Of a DNA stretch of 64,000 bases, positions 8,024 through 16,696 are shown one piece after another. Position numbers and translations under genes: made by a program. The stretch is taken from the NCBI GenBank assembly GCA_000508965.1, contig BAHV02000010.1, positions 736,929 to 800,928 of the forward strand. Reading direction: 5' to 3'. The number at the start of each line of letters is the position of its first letter. Positions within the stretch are counted from its first letter, which is position 1. This DNA comes from Dielma sp000508965 (GTDB lineage Bacteria > Bacillota_I > Bacilli_A > Erysipelotrichales > Erysipelotrichaceae). Under the pieces are notes generated by a model, which did no database searches, was not told where the DNA came from, and saw only the letters and a program-made list of their open reading frames with translations.

Positions 8024-8697
8024 TTGGAATCATTGCGGCAATGCAGAAAGAAATTGATGAAATGCTGCTGCTGTGCGAACATGCTGAAGAAAAGCAGGTC
8101 GTTCACACAACCGTTTATGAAGCAGAATTAGCCGGTAAAAGGGTTGTGCTGTGTCTGAGCGGTGTCGGCAAGGTAAATGCGGCTATCGCAGCGACGGTGC
8201 TCGCAGCCCACTATCCATTGAAGGCGCTCTTGAATATTGGAACCGCCGGCGGTTTAAAGGCCGATGAACATGTGCTTGATGTAGTTATCAGCAATCGTGT
8301 TGTTCAGCATGATTTTGATACCAGCGGTATTGATGGGGAAAGCGGTCATGGATTATTTTATGAAGCAGATCAGCACTTGCTTGAAATCACCAGCCAAGTT
8401 CTTCAAAACATGTCAATTCCTTATCATATCGGCATGGTAGCGACCGGCGATCAATTTATTCATGAAGATTGTCAGATAGAGCGCATCTTATCGCTCTATC
8501 CGAAAAGCATCTGTGCTGAAATGGAAGCTGGCGGCATCGCTCAGGCAGCTGCGTATTATAAACTGCCATTTATCGTTTTGCGTTCACTCTCAGATGTAGC
8601 GGTGAATGATGACTCACCGATGGATTTTCTGAAATATGTCAGTGTAGCTTCAAAGCGATCCGCTGAGTTCACTAAACAAATCGTTGCAATATTATAA
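8020..8697 (+). CDS. mtnN: 5'-methylthioadenosine/S-adenosylhomocysteine nucleosidase
   Basis: 225 residues. IGIIAAMQKEIDEM begins the PNP/UDP phosphorylase fold; LSGVGKVNAAIAAT, NIGTAGGLK, VATGDQFIH, AEMEAGGIAQAA and the catalytic Asp in LRSLSDVAVND are all present. It hydrolyses MTA and SAH, recycling products of SAM chemistry; it follows a methyltransferase with an ATGA overlap, which fits. A terminator starts at its stop codon. Confidence 0.95.
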   Translation: MIGIIAAMQKEIDEMLLLCEHAEEKQVVHTTVYEAELAGKRVVLCLSGVGKVNAAIAATVLAAHYPLKALLNIGTAGGLKADEHVLDVVISNRVVQHDFDTSGIDGESGHGLFYEADQHLLEITSQVLQNMSIPYHIGMVATGDQFIHEDCQIERILSLYPKSICAEMEAGGIAQAAAYYKLPFIVLRSLSDVAVNDDSPMDFLKYVSVASKRSAEFTKQIVAIL

Positions 8698-8726
8698 GCT
8701 GAAATCCCTGTGATTCCAGCTTTTTT
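8697..8726 (+). terminator. Terminator of the yqeG-mtnN operon
   Basis: Stem AGCTG-A-AATC paired with GATT-C-CAGCT (one mismatch), 5-nt loop, then six T residues. It starts within the mtnN stop region. Confidence 0.8.
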
Positions 8727-8824
8727 CTTTAATATAAAAGCGATTTTACCAAAACTATTCGGCATAAATAAGTATGGAGATAAGTATAAAAGCAGTGCAT
8801 TATATAACTGTAAGGAGAAAGAAA

Positions 8825-10732
8825 ATGAACCAAGACAGACGGTTGAACATTCTATTGCATGAATTATTAGAAAATCATGAGCCGATGACAATCAAAGATT
8901 TATCGTTAAGATTAAATGTTTCATACAAAACTGTACAGAATGATCTTGTGCAATTAAAGAGGGAATTAAGTACAAAAGGCGCGCATATTGAATCAAAAAG
9001 AAGTATCGGTATTCGCTTGATTATTGATGATGAACAGCGATTTAATTCTTTTCTGAAAAGTGTTGGCACACAGCAGGAAGAAGCAAATCGTGACGAAAAT
9101 TTTGAAATTCAGCTGACCTATTTTTTACTTACGACGAAGAATTATATAAAAATTGATGAACTGACAGATATTTATTATTTTTCAAGAGCGAAAATATCTT
9201 CGGTATTGAATAAGATCAATAAAAATTTTATGAAATATCAGTTAGAAATTGTGTCAAAACCCTTTTATGGCATGAAAATCGAAGGGAAAGAAAGGGATCG
9301 CCGCCGATATATTCAATCCATTTATTCATCATATATTTCTAGAGAGCAATTAAATCAATATGAAAATTTATTAGCGATGAATCAAATCAAACAAATTCTT
9401 AAGCATCATGAATTATCGATGTCTTCTACCTCTTTAGATTCAATAAGAATTTATATGGTAATTGCCATGTATCGTATGCAGAAAGATTGTTACATTGAAA
9501 TGGATGTTGCGGAATTAAGCTACTGCTGCGAAATGAAAGAATTCGATGCTGCCGGTGAACTTGCTGAATTGATGGAAGATAGAAATCATGATCCTGTGCC
9601 GATACATGAAATTGCTTATCTGACCCAGCTTCTCAGCGGCAATCAGAAATATAGTCAAGACAAATACCAGAAATTTGAGGAATCGATTCATTTTGATCTG
9701 GATCGCTTGATTAAAAAGATATTTCATCGAATCAATGATTTATTCGCTAAAGATTTTTCTAAAGACTTTGAACTTTACATATCTCTTGGCCTGCATATGA
9801 TTCCTTTAATAAGCCGGATTCGATTTAATTTTGGCATCAGGAATCCCTATGTCAGTGATATTAAAAAAACTTACCCATTAGCCTATGAAATTGCGGTTGA
9901 AGCGGCAATGGTATTAGAAGAAGAATTTGATATGGGATTGGATGAAGATGAGATTGGCTATCTGGCACTGCATTTTAACCTTGCGCTTGAACGTGAAAAG
10001 CTTCAGATTATCAACCTTAAAAAAATCTTGATAATCTGTTCAACCGGCGGTGGCATGGCAAATTTACTGGCTTTTAAAGTAAGATCAAACTTTGCCAAAT
10101 ATATTTCACGGATTGATACTGCCGATCTGCACGAAGTGAATGAAAAAAATCTTGATGAGTATGATTATGTCTTGACAACAGTACCGCTTCCATATGAATT
10201 ACAGAAGCCTGTACTGCAGATTTCACATATGCTGAGCAGCAATGATATCGGTAATATCAATAACTTCTTCGTTGCCCAAAAAGAGAGCTGGGGCCTGATT
10301 GATATATTATCTCCCGAAGATTTTATGACTGATATAAAAGGTGAAAATAAGCATGAAATAATTAATGCGATTGTTTTGCGATTGAAATTAAATCATCAGC
10401 TGCAGGCGGATTTCTATGAGCAAACTCTGCGCCGTGAAGCACTATTTTCAACGGAAATAGACAATAAAATTGCTTTTCCGCATCCATTGATGCAGGAAAC
10501 AAATGAAACCTTTATGTCAGTGACAATCTTAAATAAACCTGTCTTTTGGACCCATGATTATGTGCAGGTAATATTGATCGGCAATGTGAAAAAGGGGGAT
10601 GGCGCTAAAGCACAGCGGATGTATGAAGAATTTGCAAAGTTGGTATCAAATAAGGAAAGCATCCTTACTTTAATAAAAAATCCTACTTACCAGACATTAG
10701 TTAATGAAATAGAAAAACAAGGAGAACATTGA
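8825..10732 (+). CDS. PRD-containing transcriptional regulator with EIIB/EIIA-like domains (LicR/MtlR type)
   Basis: 635 residues from ATG 8825 (AAGGAG at 8812-8817); a longer frame has no ribosome-binding site. Order: N-terminal helix-turn-helix (MTIKDLSLRLNVSYKTVQNDL), a second Mga/HTH-like part, two PRD modules (the second is clear: GLHMIPLISRIRF and EDEIGYLALHFNLALER, with the regulatory His residues), a PTS EIIB-like domain about residue 400 (ILIICSTGGGMANLL, with Cys), and a C-terminal EIIA Fru/Mtl-like domain (IAFPHPL, with His). These are the phosphorylation sites that tie activity to PTS flux. The gene is first in the beta-glucoside operon and probably activates it. Two bases separate it from the IIA gene. 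Confidence 0.9.
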   Translation: MNQDRRLNILLHELLENHEPMTIKDLSLRLNVSYKTVQNDLVQLKRELSTKGAHIESKRSIGIRLIIDDEQRFNSFLKSVGTQQEEANRDENFEIQLTYFLLTTKNYIKIDELTDIYYFSRAKISSVLNKINKNFMKYQLEIVSKPFYGMKIEGKERDRRRYIQSIYSSYISREQLNQYENLLAMNQIKQILKHHELSMSSTSLDSIRIYMVIAMYRMQKDCYIEMDVAELSYCCEMKEFDAAGELAELMEDRNHDPVPIHEIAYLTQLLSGNQKYSQDKYQKFEESIHFDLDRLIKKIFHRINDLFAKDFSKDFELYISLGLHMIPLISRIRFNFGIRNPYVSDIKKTYPLAYEIAVEAAMVLEEEFDMGLDEDEIGYLALHFNLALEREKLQIINLKKILIICSTGGGMANLLAFKVRSNFAKYISRIDTADLHEVNEKNLDEYDYVLTTVPLPYELQKPVLQISHMLSSNDIGNINNFFVAQKESWGLIDILSPEDFMTDIKGENKHEIINAIVLRLKLNHQLQADFYEQTLRREALFSTEIDNKIAFPHPLMQETNETFMSVTILNKPVFWTHDYVQVILIGNVKKGDGAKAQRMYEEFAKLVSNKESILTLIKNPTYQTLVNEIEKQGEH

Positions 10733-10733
10733 A

Positions 10734-11042
10734 ATGGGAATTGAAAAAGGGTTTGAGATTATTTTGCATGCGGGTAATGCTAAGAGCATGGCTTTAGAGA
10801 GCATTGCCTTTGCGGAAACAGAAGAATTTGAGAAAGCAAAACAGGAACTTGAGAAAGCGGATAAAGAATTGGTTTTAGCTCATCAGGTACATAAAGATAT
10901 ATTGGATTTGCTGGCCGGCGGTCAAAAGATTGATGTCGATTTAATTCTCGCGCATGCTTTAGATCATTTGTCATCAGCAGAACTGATATGTATTTTAGCA
11001 CAGAAATTCATTCATCTTTATGAAAGGATAGGAGGGAAATAG
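10734..11042 (+). CDS. PTS lactose/cellobiose-type EIIA
   Basis: 102 residues, a three-helix EIIA-Lac/Cel. GNAKSMALESIAFAE is the first signature, and LAHALDHLSSAELI near the end carries His74, aligned to the phospho-accepting His of the family. It receives phosphate from HPr and passes it to the EIIB encoded next. AAGGAG is 9 bp upstream. Confidence 0.93.
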   Translation: MGIEKGFEIILHAGNAKSMALESIAFAETEEFEKAKQELEKADKELVLAHQVHKDILDLLAGGQKIDVDLILAHALDHLSSAELICILAQKFIHLYERIGGK

Positions 11043-11043
11043 A

Positions 11044-11346
11044 ATGAATATATTATTGTGTTGCAGTGGTGGTTTTTCAACAAGCTTAGTCGTATCAAAA
11101 ATGAAAGAGTCGGCAAAGCAGAAAGGTGTGGATTGCCGGATATGGGCGGTTGGTGAGAAAGATATTGATGAGAATCTGCCTAAAGCGGATATCGTCATGC
11201 TGGCTCCGCAAATTGCTTATCGGTCAGGGGATTTTGAAATGAAATGCCGACAAGCTGATAAAAAATTTGTGATGATCGGTCAACTTGATTATGGGCGATG
11301 CAATGGGGAAAATATATTGACACAGGCGCTTGAAGCCTTATCTTAA
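11044..11346 (+). CDS. PTS lactose/cellobiose-type EIIB
   Basis: 100 residues. The N-terminus MNILLCCSGGFSTSLVVSKM is the EIIB-Cel P-loop; Cys7 aligns with the phosphocysteine (CS-G-STSL). It starts 2 bases after the IIA stop region, in the usual IIA-IIB-IIC order of a split cellobiose-type transporter. Cytoplasmic partner of the IIC at 11362. Confidence 0.93.
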   Translation: MNILLCCSGGFSTSLVVSKMKESAKQKGVDCRIWAVGEKDIDENLPKADIVMLAPQIAYRSGDFEMKCRQADKKFVMIGQLDYGRCNGENILTQALEALS

Positions 11347-11361
11347 AGAAAGGGAAAGAGT

Positions 11362-12612
11362 ATGAAAAAACTAATGACATTCATAGAGGGAACACTATTA
11401 CCGGCTGTAAATAAATTTGGCTCAAATAAATACATAGTTGCATTAAGAGATGGTATCGCAGCCATTATTCCATTTACGATTATTGGCAGTGTCTTCATGA
11501 TTATTACAAGTTTTCCGGTTAAAGCTTGGACGAATTTTATTGAACCTTACAGCGCTTATTTGAACATTCCAAATACTGTATGTATGGGCTTGATGGCAAT
11601 TATTGCGGTTTATTCAGTGGCTTATAATGTTGCGAAACAGTTGGGTGTAAAACCAGTGTCGGCAGGTTTTGTTTCGCTGACTGCATTTGTGATTACGCAG
11701 ACTCAGCTTGATGGAACGATCAGTACGGCTAATTTTGGCTCAACTGGCTTATTCTTGGCGATTGTGATTGCATTGATTTCTACTAAAATCATAGAAATGT
11801 TTGAGAAGAACAATATTACGATTAAATTACCGGCCAGCGTTCCTACCATGGTAGCTGATTCATTCTCTGTATTGATTCCGGGCTTTGTGGTAATTACGTT
11901 GTTTTGGGTATTAACTAGTATATTAGGCTTAGATCTTAATGCTATTTTGACTCTGGTTTTCAGTCCATTAGTTAGAGGTTTGGATACTCTGCCAGGGATG
12001 CTGTTAGTGGTTTTCGTTTCCTTAGCTCTTTGGTGCTGTGGAATTAATGAATCGGTTATTTCAGGTTTAACGTATCCTGTGTGGTATGCTTTATTGGCTG
12101 AAAACACAGCAGCTTGGCAGGCTGGTGAAACCGTAACTCATATCGGTGCTTATGGATTTCAGTATTTTGGATTCTGGATGGGTGGTACGGGCCTTACGAT
12201 TGCTTTAGTATTGCTGATGCTGCAATCAAAAGTGAAAATGTATAACCAGTTAGGAAAGCTGTCAATTATTCCGGGTATTTTTGAAATCAATGAGCCGGTT
12301 GCTTTTGGCTTCCCGATCGTTTTCAATCCAATTATGTGGATTCCTTATATTGTGGCACCTTTAGTAACCACGACATTGTATTATTTTGCCTGCAGCACGG
12401 GGATAATCGGCATGCCGGTGGTTGCTATTCCTTGGACGACACCGCCGGTATTAAACGGGTTTCTGGTAACCGGCGGCGATTGGCGGGCTGCGGTATTCCA
12501 ATTAGTGATGCTGGTCATCGGTGTGATTATTTATTATCCATTCTTTAAATATGTTGAGAAAAAGGAATTAGCTGCCCAGATGAGCGCTGAACAAAATGAA
12601 GCAATTCAGTAA
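11362..12612 (+). CDS. PTS cellobiose-family EIIC permease
   Basis: 416 residues, about ten hydrophobic spans. Family landmarks include LRDGIAAIIPFTIIGS near the N-terminus, IPGIFEINEPVAFGFPIVFNP (the NEP motif linked to sugar binding) and WTTPPVLNGFLVTGGDWRA. It imports and phosphorylates a beta-glucoside, probably cellobiose or a related di- or mono-glucoside, together with the IIA and IIB just upstream. AAAGGGAAAGAG precedes the start. Confidence 0.93.
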   Translation: MKKLMTFIEGTLLPAVNKFGSNKYIVALRDGIAAIIPFTIIGSVFMIITSFPVKAWTNFIEPYSAYLNIPNTVCMGLMAIIAVYSVAYNVAKQLGVKPVSAGFVSLTAFVITQTQLDGTISTANFGSTGLFLAIVIALISTKIIEMFEKNNITIKLPASVPTMVADSFSVLIPGFVVITLFWVLTSILGLDLNAILTLVFSPLVRGLDTLPGMLLVVFVSLALWCCGINESVISGLTYPVWYALLAENTAAWQAGETVTHIGAYGFQYFGFWMGGTGLTIALVLLMLQSKVKMYNQLGKLSIIPGIFEINEPVAFGFPIVFNPIMWIPYIVAPLVTTTLYYFACSTGIIGMPVVAIPWTTPPVLNGFLVTGGDWRAAVFQLVMLVIGVIIYYPFFKYVEKKELAAQMSAEQNEAIQ

Positions 12613-12625
12613 TTGAGAGGGACAA

Positions 12626-14065
12626 ATGAAAACTTTAAAAGATAATTTTTTATGGGGCGGAAGTATTGCCGCACATCAATGTGAAGGCGCATATCAGGAA
12701 GAGGGTAAAGGGCTTGCGATTATGGATCTGGCAACCCAGGGCAGTTATGGAGTGCCGCGTGAGTTCACAAAACAGGTAGAGACTGGTAAGGCTTATCCTT
12801 CTCATGAGGGGATTGATTTTTATCATCGTTATAAAGAAGATATTAAATTATTTGCTGAGATGGGATTCAATTGTCTTAGAATTTCCATCGATTGGTCTCG
12901 AATATATCCAATAGGCGATGAAGAAACTCCGAATCAAAAAGGAATTGAATTCTATCAGCGCTTAGTTGATGAAATGCTGAGCTATGGAATTGAACCGATG
13001 GTAACGCTTTATCATTTTGAAATGCCGGTTGAAATTGTCAGGAAATATGGTTCATGGGCAAATCGCAAAGTTGTTGATTTGTATTTAAAATTTGCTGAAA
13101 CAATGTTTAAGGCATTAAACAATAAGGTGCGGTATTGGGTTACTTTTAATGAATTAAACCACGTTGATCCGATGAGTAAGGCATCTGATATGTTTACTTA
13201 TTTGGTGGCCGGTATTAAATATTCTGAACTGGAAAATCCTAAACAGACACTTGCAAGTATCGGTTATAACATGAGCTTAGCGAGCGTGATGGCAGCTTGT
13301 GTAGCCCGCAGGATCAACGCCGACAATAAAGTAGGCTGTGTATTTGGCATTACACCGTTTTATCCGGCTACACCGCATCCGGATGATGTCTTAGCGGCTT
13401 TTAAACAGACCATGCGTGATTTCTATCAAGTCGATGCAATGTGTTTTGGTCAATTTCCTCAATATAAAATGAATGAATATATTATCAATGATATAAAAAT
13501 TGATATTCTTGAGGAGGATAAAAAGTTCTTTTCGGAAGGCAGATTGAATTTCTTGGGCTTTAACTATTATCAAAGTGAAATGTCATCGACGCTTAACACA
13601 AAACAAACGTCTGAAAACCGCGGCTTGCATGGCGGTTATATCAATCCTTATCTTGAAATTTCCGACTGGGGCTGGCCGATAGACTCAAAAGGTTTGCGAT
13701 ATATGCTTAATCTTGTTTATCGGCGGTATAACCTTCCGATTATTATCACAGAGAACGGTTTAGGGGCTGCTGATGAGGTTACTGAAAATAATGAAATCAT
13801 TGATGATTATCGGATCAAATATTTGAATGATCATATCAGAGAATTGAAAAAAGCGGTGATCGAAGATGGTGTTGATTGTTTCGGTTATCTGATGTGGGGA
13901 CCCATTGATTTAGTCAGTGCTACAACAGGGGAGATGAAGAAACGATATGGCTTTATCTACGTTGATAAACAGGATGACGGTTCAGGTTCACTCAGCAGAT
14001 ACAGAAAAAAGTCATTCAATTGGTATAAAGCGGTAATCGCAAGTAATGGTGAGAGTATCGAATAA
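12626..14065 (+). CDS. GH1 6-phospho-beta-glucosidase
   Basis: 479 residues, usual GH1 length. The acid/base Glu is E176 in WVTFNELNHV and the nucleophile is E376 in IIITENGLG. The phospho-sugar-specific C-terminal motif SATTGEMKKRYGFIYVD, with Ser/Lys/Tyr contacting the 6-phosphate in relatives, is present. It cleaves the phosphorylated glucoside delivered by the PTS. Last gene of the operon; a long terminator follows. Confidence 0.95.
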   Translation: MKTLKDNFLWGGSIAAHQCEGAYQEEGKGLAIMDLATQGSYGVPREFTKQVETGKAYPSHEGIDFYHRYKEDIKLFAEMGFNCLRISIDWSRIYPIGDEETPNQKGIEFYQRLVDEMLSYGIEPMVTLYHFEMPVEIVRKYGSWANRKVVDLYLKFAETMFKALNNKVRYWVTFNELNHVDPMSKASDMFTYLVAGIKYSELENPKQTLASIGYNMSLASVMAACVARRINADNKVGCVFGITPFYPATPHPDDVLAAFKQTMRDFYQVDAMCFGQFPQYKMNEYIINDIKIDILEEDKKFFSEGRLNFLGFNYYQSEMSSTLNTKQTSENRGLHGGYINPYLEISDWGWPIDSKGLRYMLNLVYRRYNLPIIITENGLGAADEVTENNEIIDDYRIKYLNDHIRELKKAVIEDGVDCFGYLMWGPIDLVSATTGEMKKRYGFIYVDKQDDGSGSLSRYRKKSFNWYKAVIASNGESIE

Positions 14066-14068
14066 TAT

Positions 14069-14116
14069 AAACGATTCCTATTCAGTTTATTTCACTGAAA
14101 GGAATCGTTTTCTTGT
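14069..14116 (+). terminator. Terminator of the PTS/glucosidase operon
   Basis: Ten-bp perfect stem AAACGATTCC/GGAATCGTTT, extended by an inner TTCAGT/ACTGAA stem, followed by a T-rich tract. Confidence 0.9.
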
Positions 14117-14171
14117 TTTTGTTAGATGGTAATCTATTTTTAATCATGTTATACTCCATGTATTTCCGATA

Positions 14172-14202
14172 TTGACTTTACCCTTAGGGCAAGGTGTACC
14201 AT
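14172..14202 (+). promoter_or_regulatory. MerR-type promoter with 19-bp spacer and operator dyad
   Basis: TTGACT (14172-14177) and TACCAT (14197-14202) are 19 bp apart, the over-long spacing typical of MerR-family promoters. The spacer holds an imperfect inverted repeat (14175-14195, ACTTTACCC-TTA-GGGCAAGGT). This is the expected site where the encoded regulator binds and untwists the DNA, so the gene is probably autoregulated. Confidence 0.85.
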
Positions 14203-14225
14203 AGGTTTAGACAGGAGGTGGCTTT

Positions 14226-15101
14226 ATGCTGACGATTGGTGAATTCTCAGCAATATGTAAGGTTTCTGCGAAAACATTGCGCTATTATGCTGAAATCGGC
14301 TTAATTTTGCCGGAGCTTATTAATCGTGAAACCGGTTATCGTTACTATTCAATGAATCAGCTGGAAACGATGCTGATCATTCAGCGATTGAAAAATTATG
14401 GCTTTTCATTGGAACAGATCAAAGCGCTGATCCAATCAGAGAATCACTTCAGCGATCTGCTTTATTTGGCCTTATCTCAGCGCAGACAAGAAATGGAAAA
14501 ACAGATACAGGTAATGAATGGTATCCTCAATCAGCTGGATCATGACTTAGTGATTTTAAAGGAAGGAAAATCCATCCTTTCATATTTGGAGGATATCGAT
14601 GTGCAGCTCGTAGAGGTTCCTGAAATGAATCTACTGTCAATCCGCAAGTTGGTTCAGCAGGCAGACTTTCCGGCAGCGTATGAGGATTGTTTCGCTGCCT
14701 TATTCAGAAAGCTTGTGCAGGATAAGCTGACCTGTGCAGCTGCACCGATGGTCCTTTTTCACAGTGATGAATTCAGTCCCTGCGGGATGGATACTGAATT
14801 TGCGATACCGATCAAAGAGCGGATCACAGGCACCAGAGATTTTTCACCAGGCCTCTGTTTGAAAAGTGTACTAACTGGTTCTTATGATAATCTGCCTTCA
14901 GTATATGCTAGACAGAGTGAATGGATCGATCAGGAAGGTTATGAAAGTAAGGACGCCTTATTTGAGGTCTATGTAAATGATCCTTCCCAAGTTAAAAGCT
15001 GTGATGAGCTGATCACGGAAGTCTATTTGCCGATCCGAAAAAAAGCCAATGTGCTGAATCGAAAGGAAAATGAGTATTATGATAAATCAGGAGCAGTATA
15101 A
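14226..15101 (+). CDS. MerR-family regulator with GyrI-like effector-binding domain
   Basis: 291 residues. Residues 1-70 are the MerR winged helix (LTIGEFSAICKVSAKTLRYYAEIGLILP, TGYRYY), followed by the coiled-coil dimerisation helix. Residues about 135-285 look like a GyrI/BmrR-type effector-binding domain (VQLVEVPEMNLLSIRKL, YESKDALFEVYVNDP), which usually senses small hydrophobic compounds. AGGAGGTG precedes the ATG. The next gene, a degraded serine hydrolase, overlaps its 3' end by about 20 bp. Confidence 0.9.
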   Translation: MLTIGEFSAICKVSAKTLRYYAEIGLILPELINRETGYRYYSMNQLETMLIIQRLKNYGFSLEQIKALIQSENHFSDLLYLALSQRRQEMEKQIQVMNGILNQLDHDLVILKEGKSILSYLEDIDVQLVEVPEMNLLSIRKLVQQADFPAAYEDCFAALFRKLVQDKLTCAAAPMVLFHSDEFSPCGMDTEFAIPIKERITGTRDFSPGLCLKSVLTGSYDNLPSVYARQSEWIDQEGYESKDALFEVYVNDPSQVKSCDELITEVYLPIRKKANVLNRKENEYYDKSGAV

Positions 15102-16032
15102 AATAATTGAGAATTGTGTTATGAAGGATTACAAAAATACAACAGGAATAGTTGTCATGAAAAAGGGTCAGCTAATGTTTGAGCAATATTTTAATGACTG
15201 CAATGCAGAAAGCATGGTTCATGTTTATTCCGTAACCAAAAGCATTGTTTCAATTCTTATCGGCATTGCATTAGATCAAGGAATCATTAAAAGTATTGAT
15301 CAAAAGGTGCTCGATTTCTTTCCTGAATATGTGATTAAAAGAGGCGAGAAGATGATTCAGCAGATAACCTTGCGTGACTTGCTGATTATGCAGGCACCGT
15401 TTAAATATCGAATCCCGCCTTACATCAAATACTTTACAAGTGATGACTGGCTGAAATTTACGCTGGACTTATTAGGCGGCCGAAAACCGGTCGAAACCAC
15501 GGTGTATAGTTAAAGGTGCAGAGCCAGCGGCCAGTCAGTGTTGGAATTTGCCAGGGAATCTCTTTTTGAACCCTTGGGGATCAAAGTCGAAAAAAGTATT
15601 TATTTTAACAGCAAAAAAGAACAGATGGATTTTAATAAGGCTAAGGATATCAGCGGCTGGGCAGCTGATTTAACAGGTCTAAATGCCGGCGGCTGGGGTT
15701 TGACGCTTTCAACGTTAGATATGGCTAAAATAGGACAATTATATTTAGATAACGGTGTTTGGGAAGACAAACAAATCGTCTCTGAGCAGTGGGTGAGGCT
15801 GAGCACGCAGAGACAAAATTTTTGGGAGCGCGAAAAGCTGGCATATGGTTATCTTTGGTGGGTTGTTGATGAAGAAAAACGCTCAGCGGCAGCGGTTGGG
15901 GATGGCGGCAACGTTATTTATTACAACACCGAGCATGATTTGGTCATAGCCGTCACTTCACATTTTGTCCCCCGCGCGAAAGACCGCCTCGCATTTATAA
16001 AAAATACTATTGAGCCGCTTTTCACGGACTGA
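15079..16032 (+). pseudogene. Beta-lactamase-related serine hydrolase, disrupted
   Basis: Two halves of one class C beta-lactamase/PBP-like hydrolase lie in the same frame but are separated by a TAA at 15511-15513. The N-terminal half keeps the SxxK nucleophile motif (YSVTKS); the C-terminal half keeps FEPLGI, the GGWGLTLSTLDMAKIGQLYL helix and the GDGGN region. After VYS-stop the frame reads RCRASGQSVLEFA, whereas intact relatives have about ten residues between the YS motif and the ASGQS helix. The junction therefore looks like an internal deletion that created a stop. The first ATG at 15070 is too close to its GGA; 15079 is preferred. Possible target of the MerR regulator just upstream. 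Confidence 0.8.
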
Positions 16033-16033
16033 T

Positions 16034-16065
16034 AATGAAACCGCAGTTTTGCGGTTTCATTTTTA
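16034..16065 (+). terminator. Terminator after the serine hydrolase
   Basis: Perfect 12-bp stem AATGAAACCGCA/TGCGGTTTCATT with a GTTT loop and a T tract. Confidence 0.9.
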
Positions 16066-16090
16066 AATAAAAAACGTGCCTTAGCACGTT
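16066..16090 (-). terminator. Terminator of the thioredoxin-like gene
   Basis: On the minus strand AACGTGC-TAAG-GCACGTT is followed by a run of T; it overlaps the stop codon of the 16089-16589 gene. Confidence 0.8.
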
Positions 16091-16589
16091 AATTAACCGG
16101 TATCAATTCATTCCTTTTCAGGAAAGCCGTCAGATTTTCAATATCTGTTTTTGTATTTGCTGACCATTCGAAAGTATCTAGAATATCATAACCGCTGTCC
16201 AGTTTTTTTACTTTGATAATGGCTGGGATACTCTCTATTGAATAGAGATTTTTTATGATTTGATTGTTGTAGGTTGAGGATGAATCTTTATAATTTATTT
16301 TATAAATTTCATCGAAGTGAATTTCACCGTTCTCATTGCTGATCTGCCTAAGCATAACTTCATCAAGATAGATACAATCTTCGTTCTCAGAATCATAGAT
16401 GAAAACATAAATCGTATGATCCTCAGCAGCTTCTAATACATCTGTTATTTCACTTTCTTTATAAAGTTTAGCATTTACGACACTTAAATTTACTTTTTGC
16501 AGCTTCATGTAAGTATACAGCAAAGATAAGGCGGCAAGGATGGCGAAAATTGCTGCTGCGACAGCGGCAATCTTAAGCGTTTTTTTCAT
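16089..16589 (-). CDS. Membrane-anchored protein with possible thioredoxin-like fold
   Basis: 166 residues. Residues about 6-28 form one membrane span (an uncleaved anchor); the rest is outside the membrane. The pattern HTIYVFIYDSENEDCIYLDEVML followed by IESIPAIIKVK resembles a thioredoxin fold: a beta strand with a helix start where CxxC would be, and a cis-Pro. The CxxC pair is absent (SENEDC leaves one Cys), so disulphide exchange is unlikely. Bacteriocin-transport accessory proteins look like this, but I cannot confirm it. It has its own terminator and a GGGGTGA site. Confidence 0.7.
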   Translation of the reverse strand: MKKTLKIAAVAAAIFAILAALSLLYTYMKLQKVNLSVVNAKLYKESEITDVLEAAEDHTIYVFIYDSENEDCIYLDEVMLRQISNENGEIHFDEIYKINYKDSSSTYNNQIIKNLYSIESIPAIIKVKKLDSGYDILDTFEWSANTKTDIENLTAFLKRNELIPVN

Positions 16590-16633
16590 AATAAATCACC
16601 CCGTACTATTTATTTTAACATAACCAAGATTTT

Positions 16634-16663
16634 ATGACAATAACCCTAAACTTAATGTATAAT
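16634..16663 (+). promoter_or_regulatory. Promoter of tseB-dnaD-nth
   Basis: ATGACA and TATAAT (16658-16663) separated by 18 bp. Its position shows that the longest open frame (from 16634) cannot be the true start of the first gene. Confidence 0.55.
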
Positions 16664-16696
16664 AGAGGAGACGAGGTTGGAAGGAATGATTCGCTT

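Noticed and set aside
11703..12107. 134-residue ORF on the minus strand
   Set aside because: Antisense to the EIIC gene; hydrophobic codons of a permease keep the opposite frame open.
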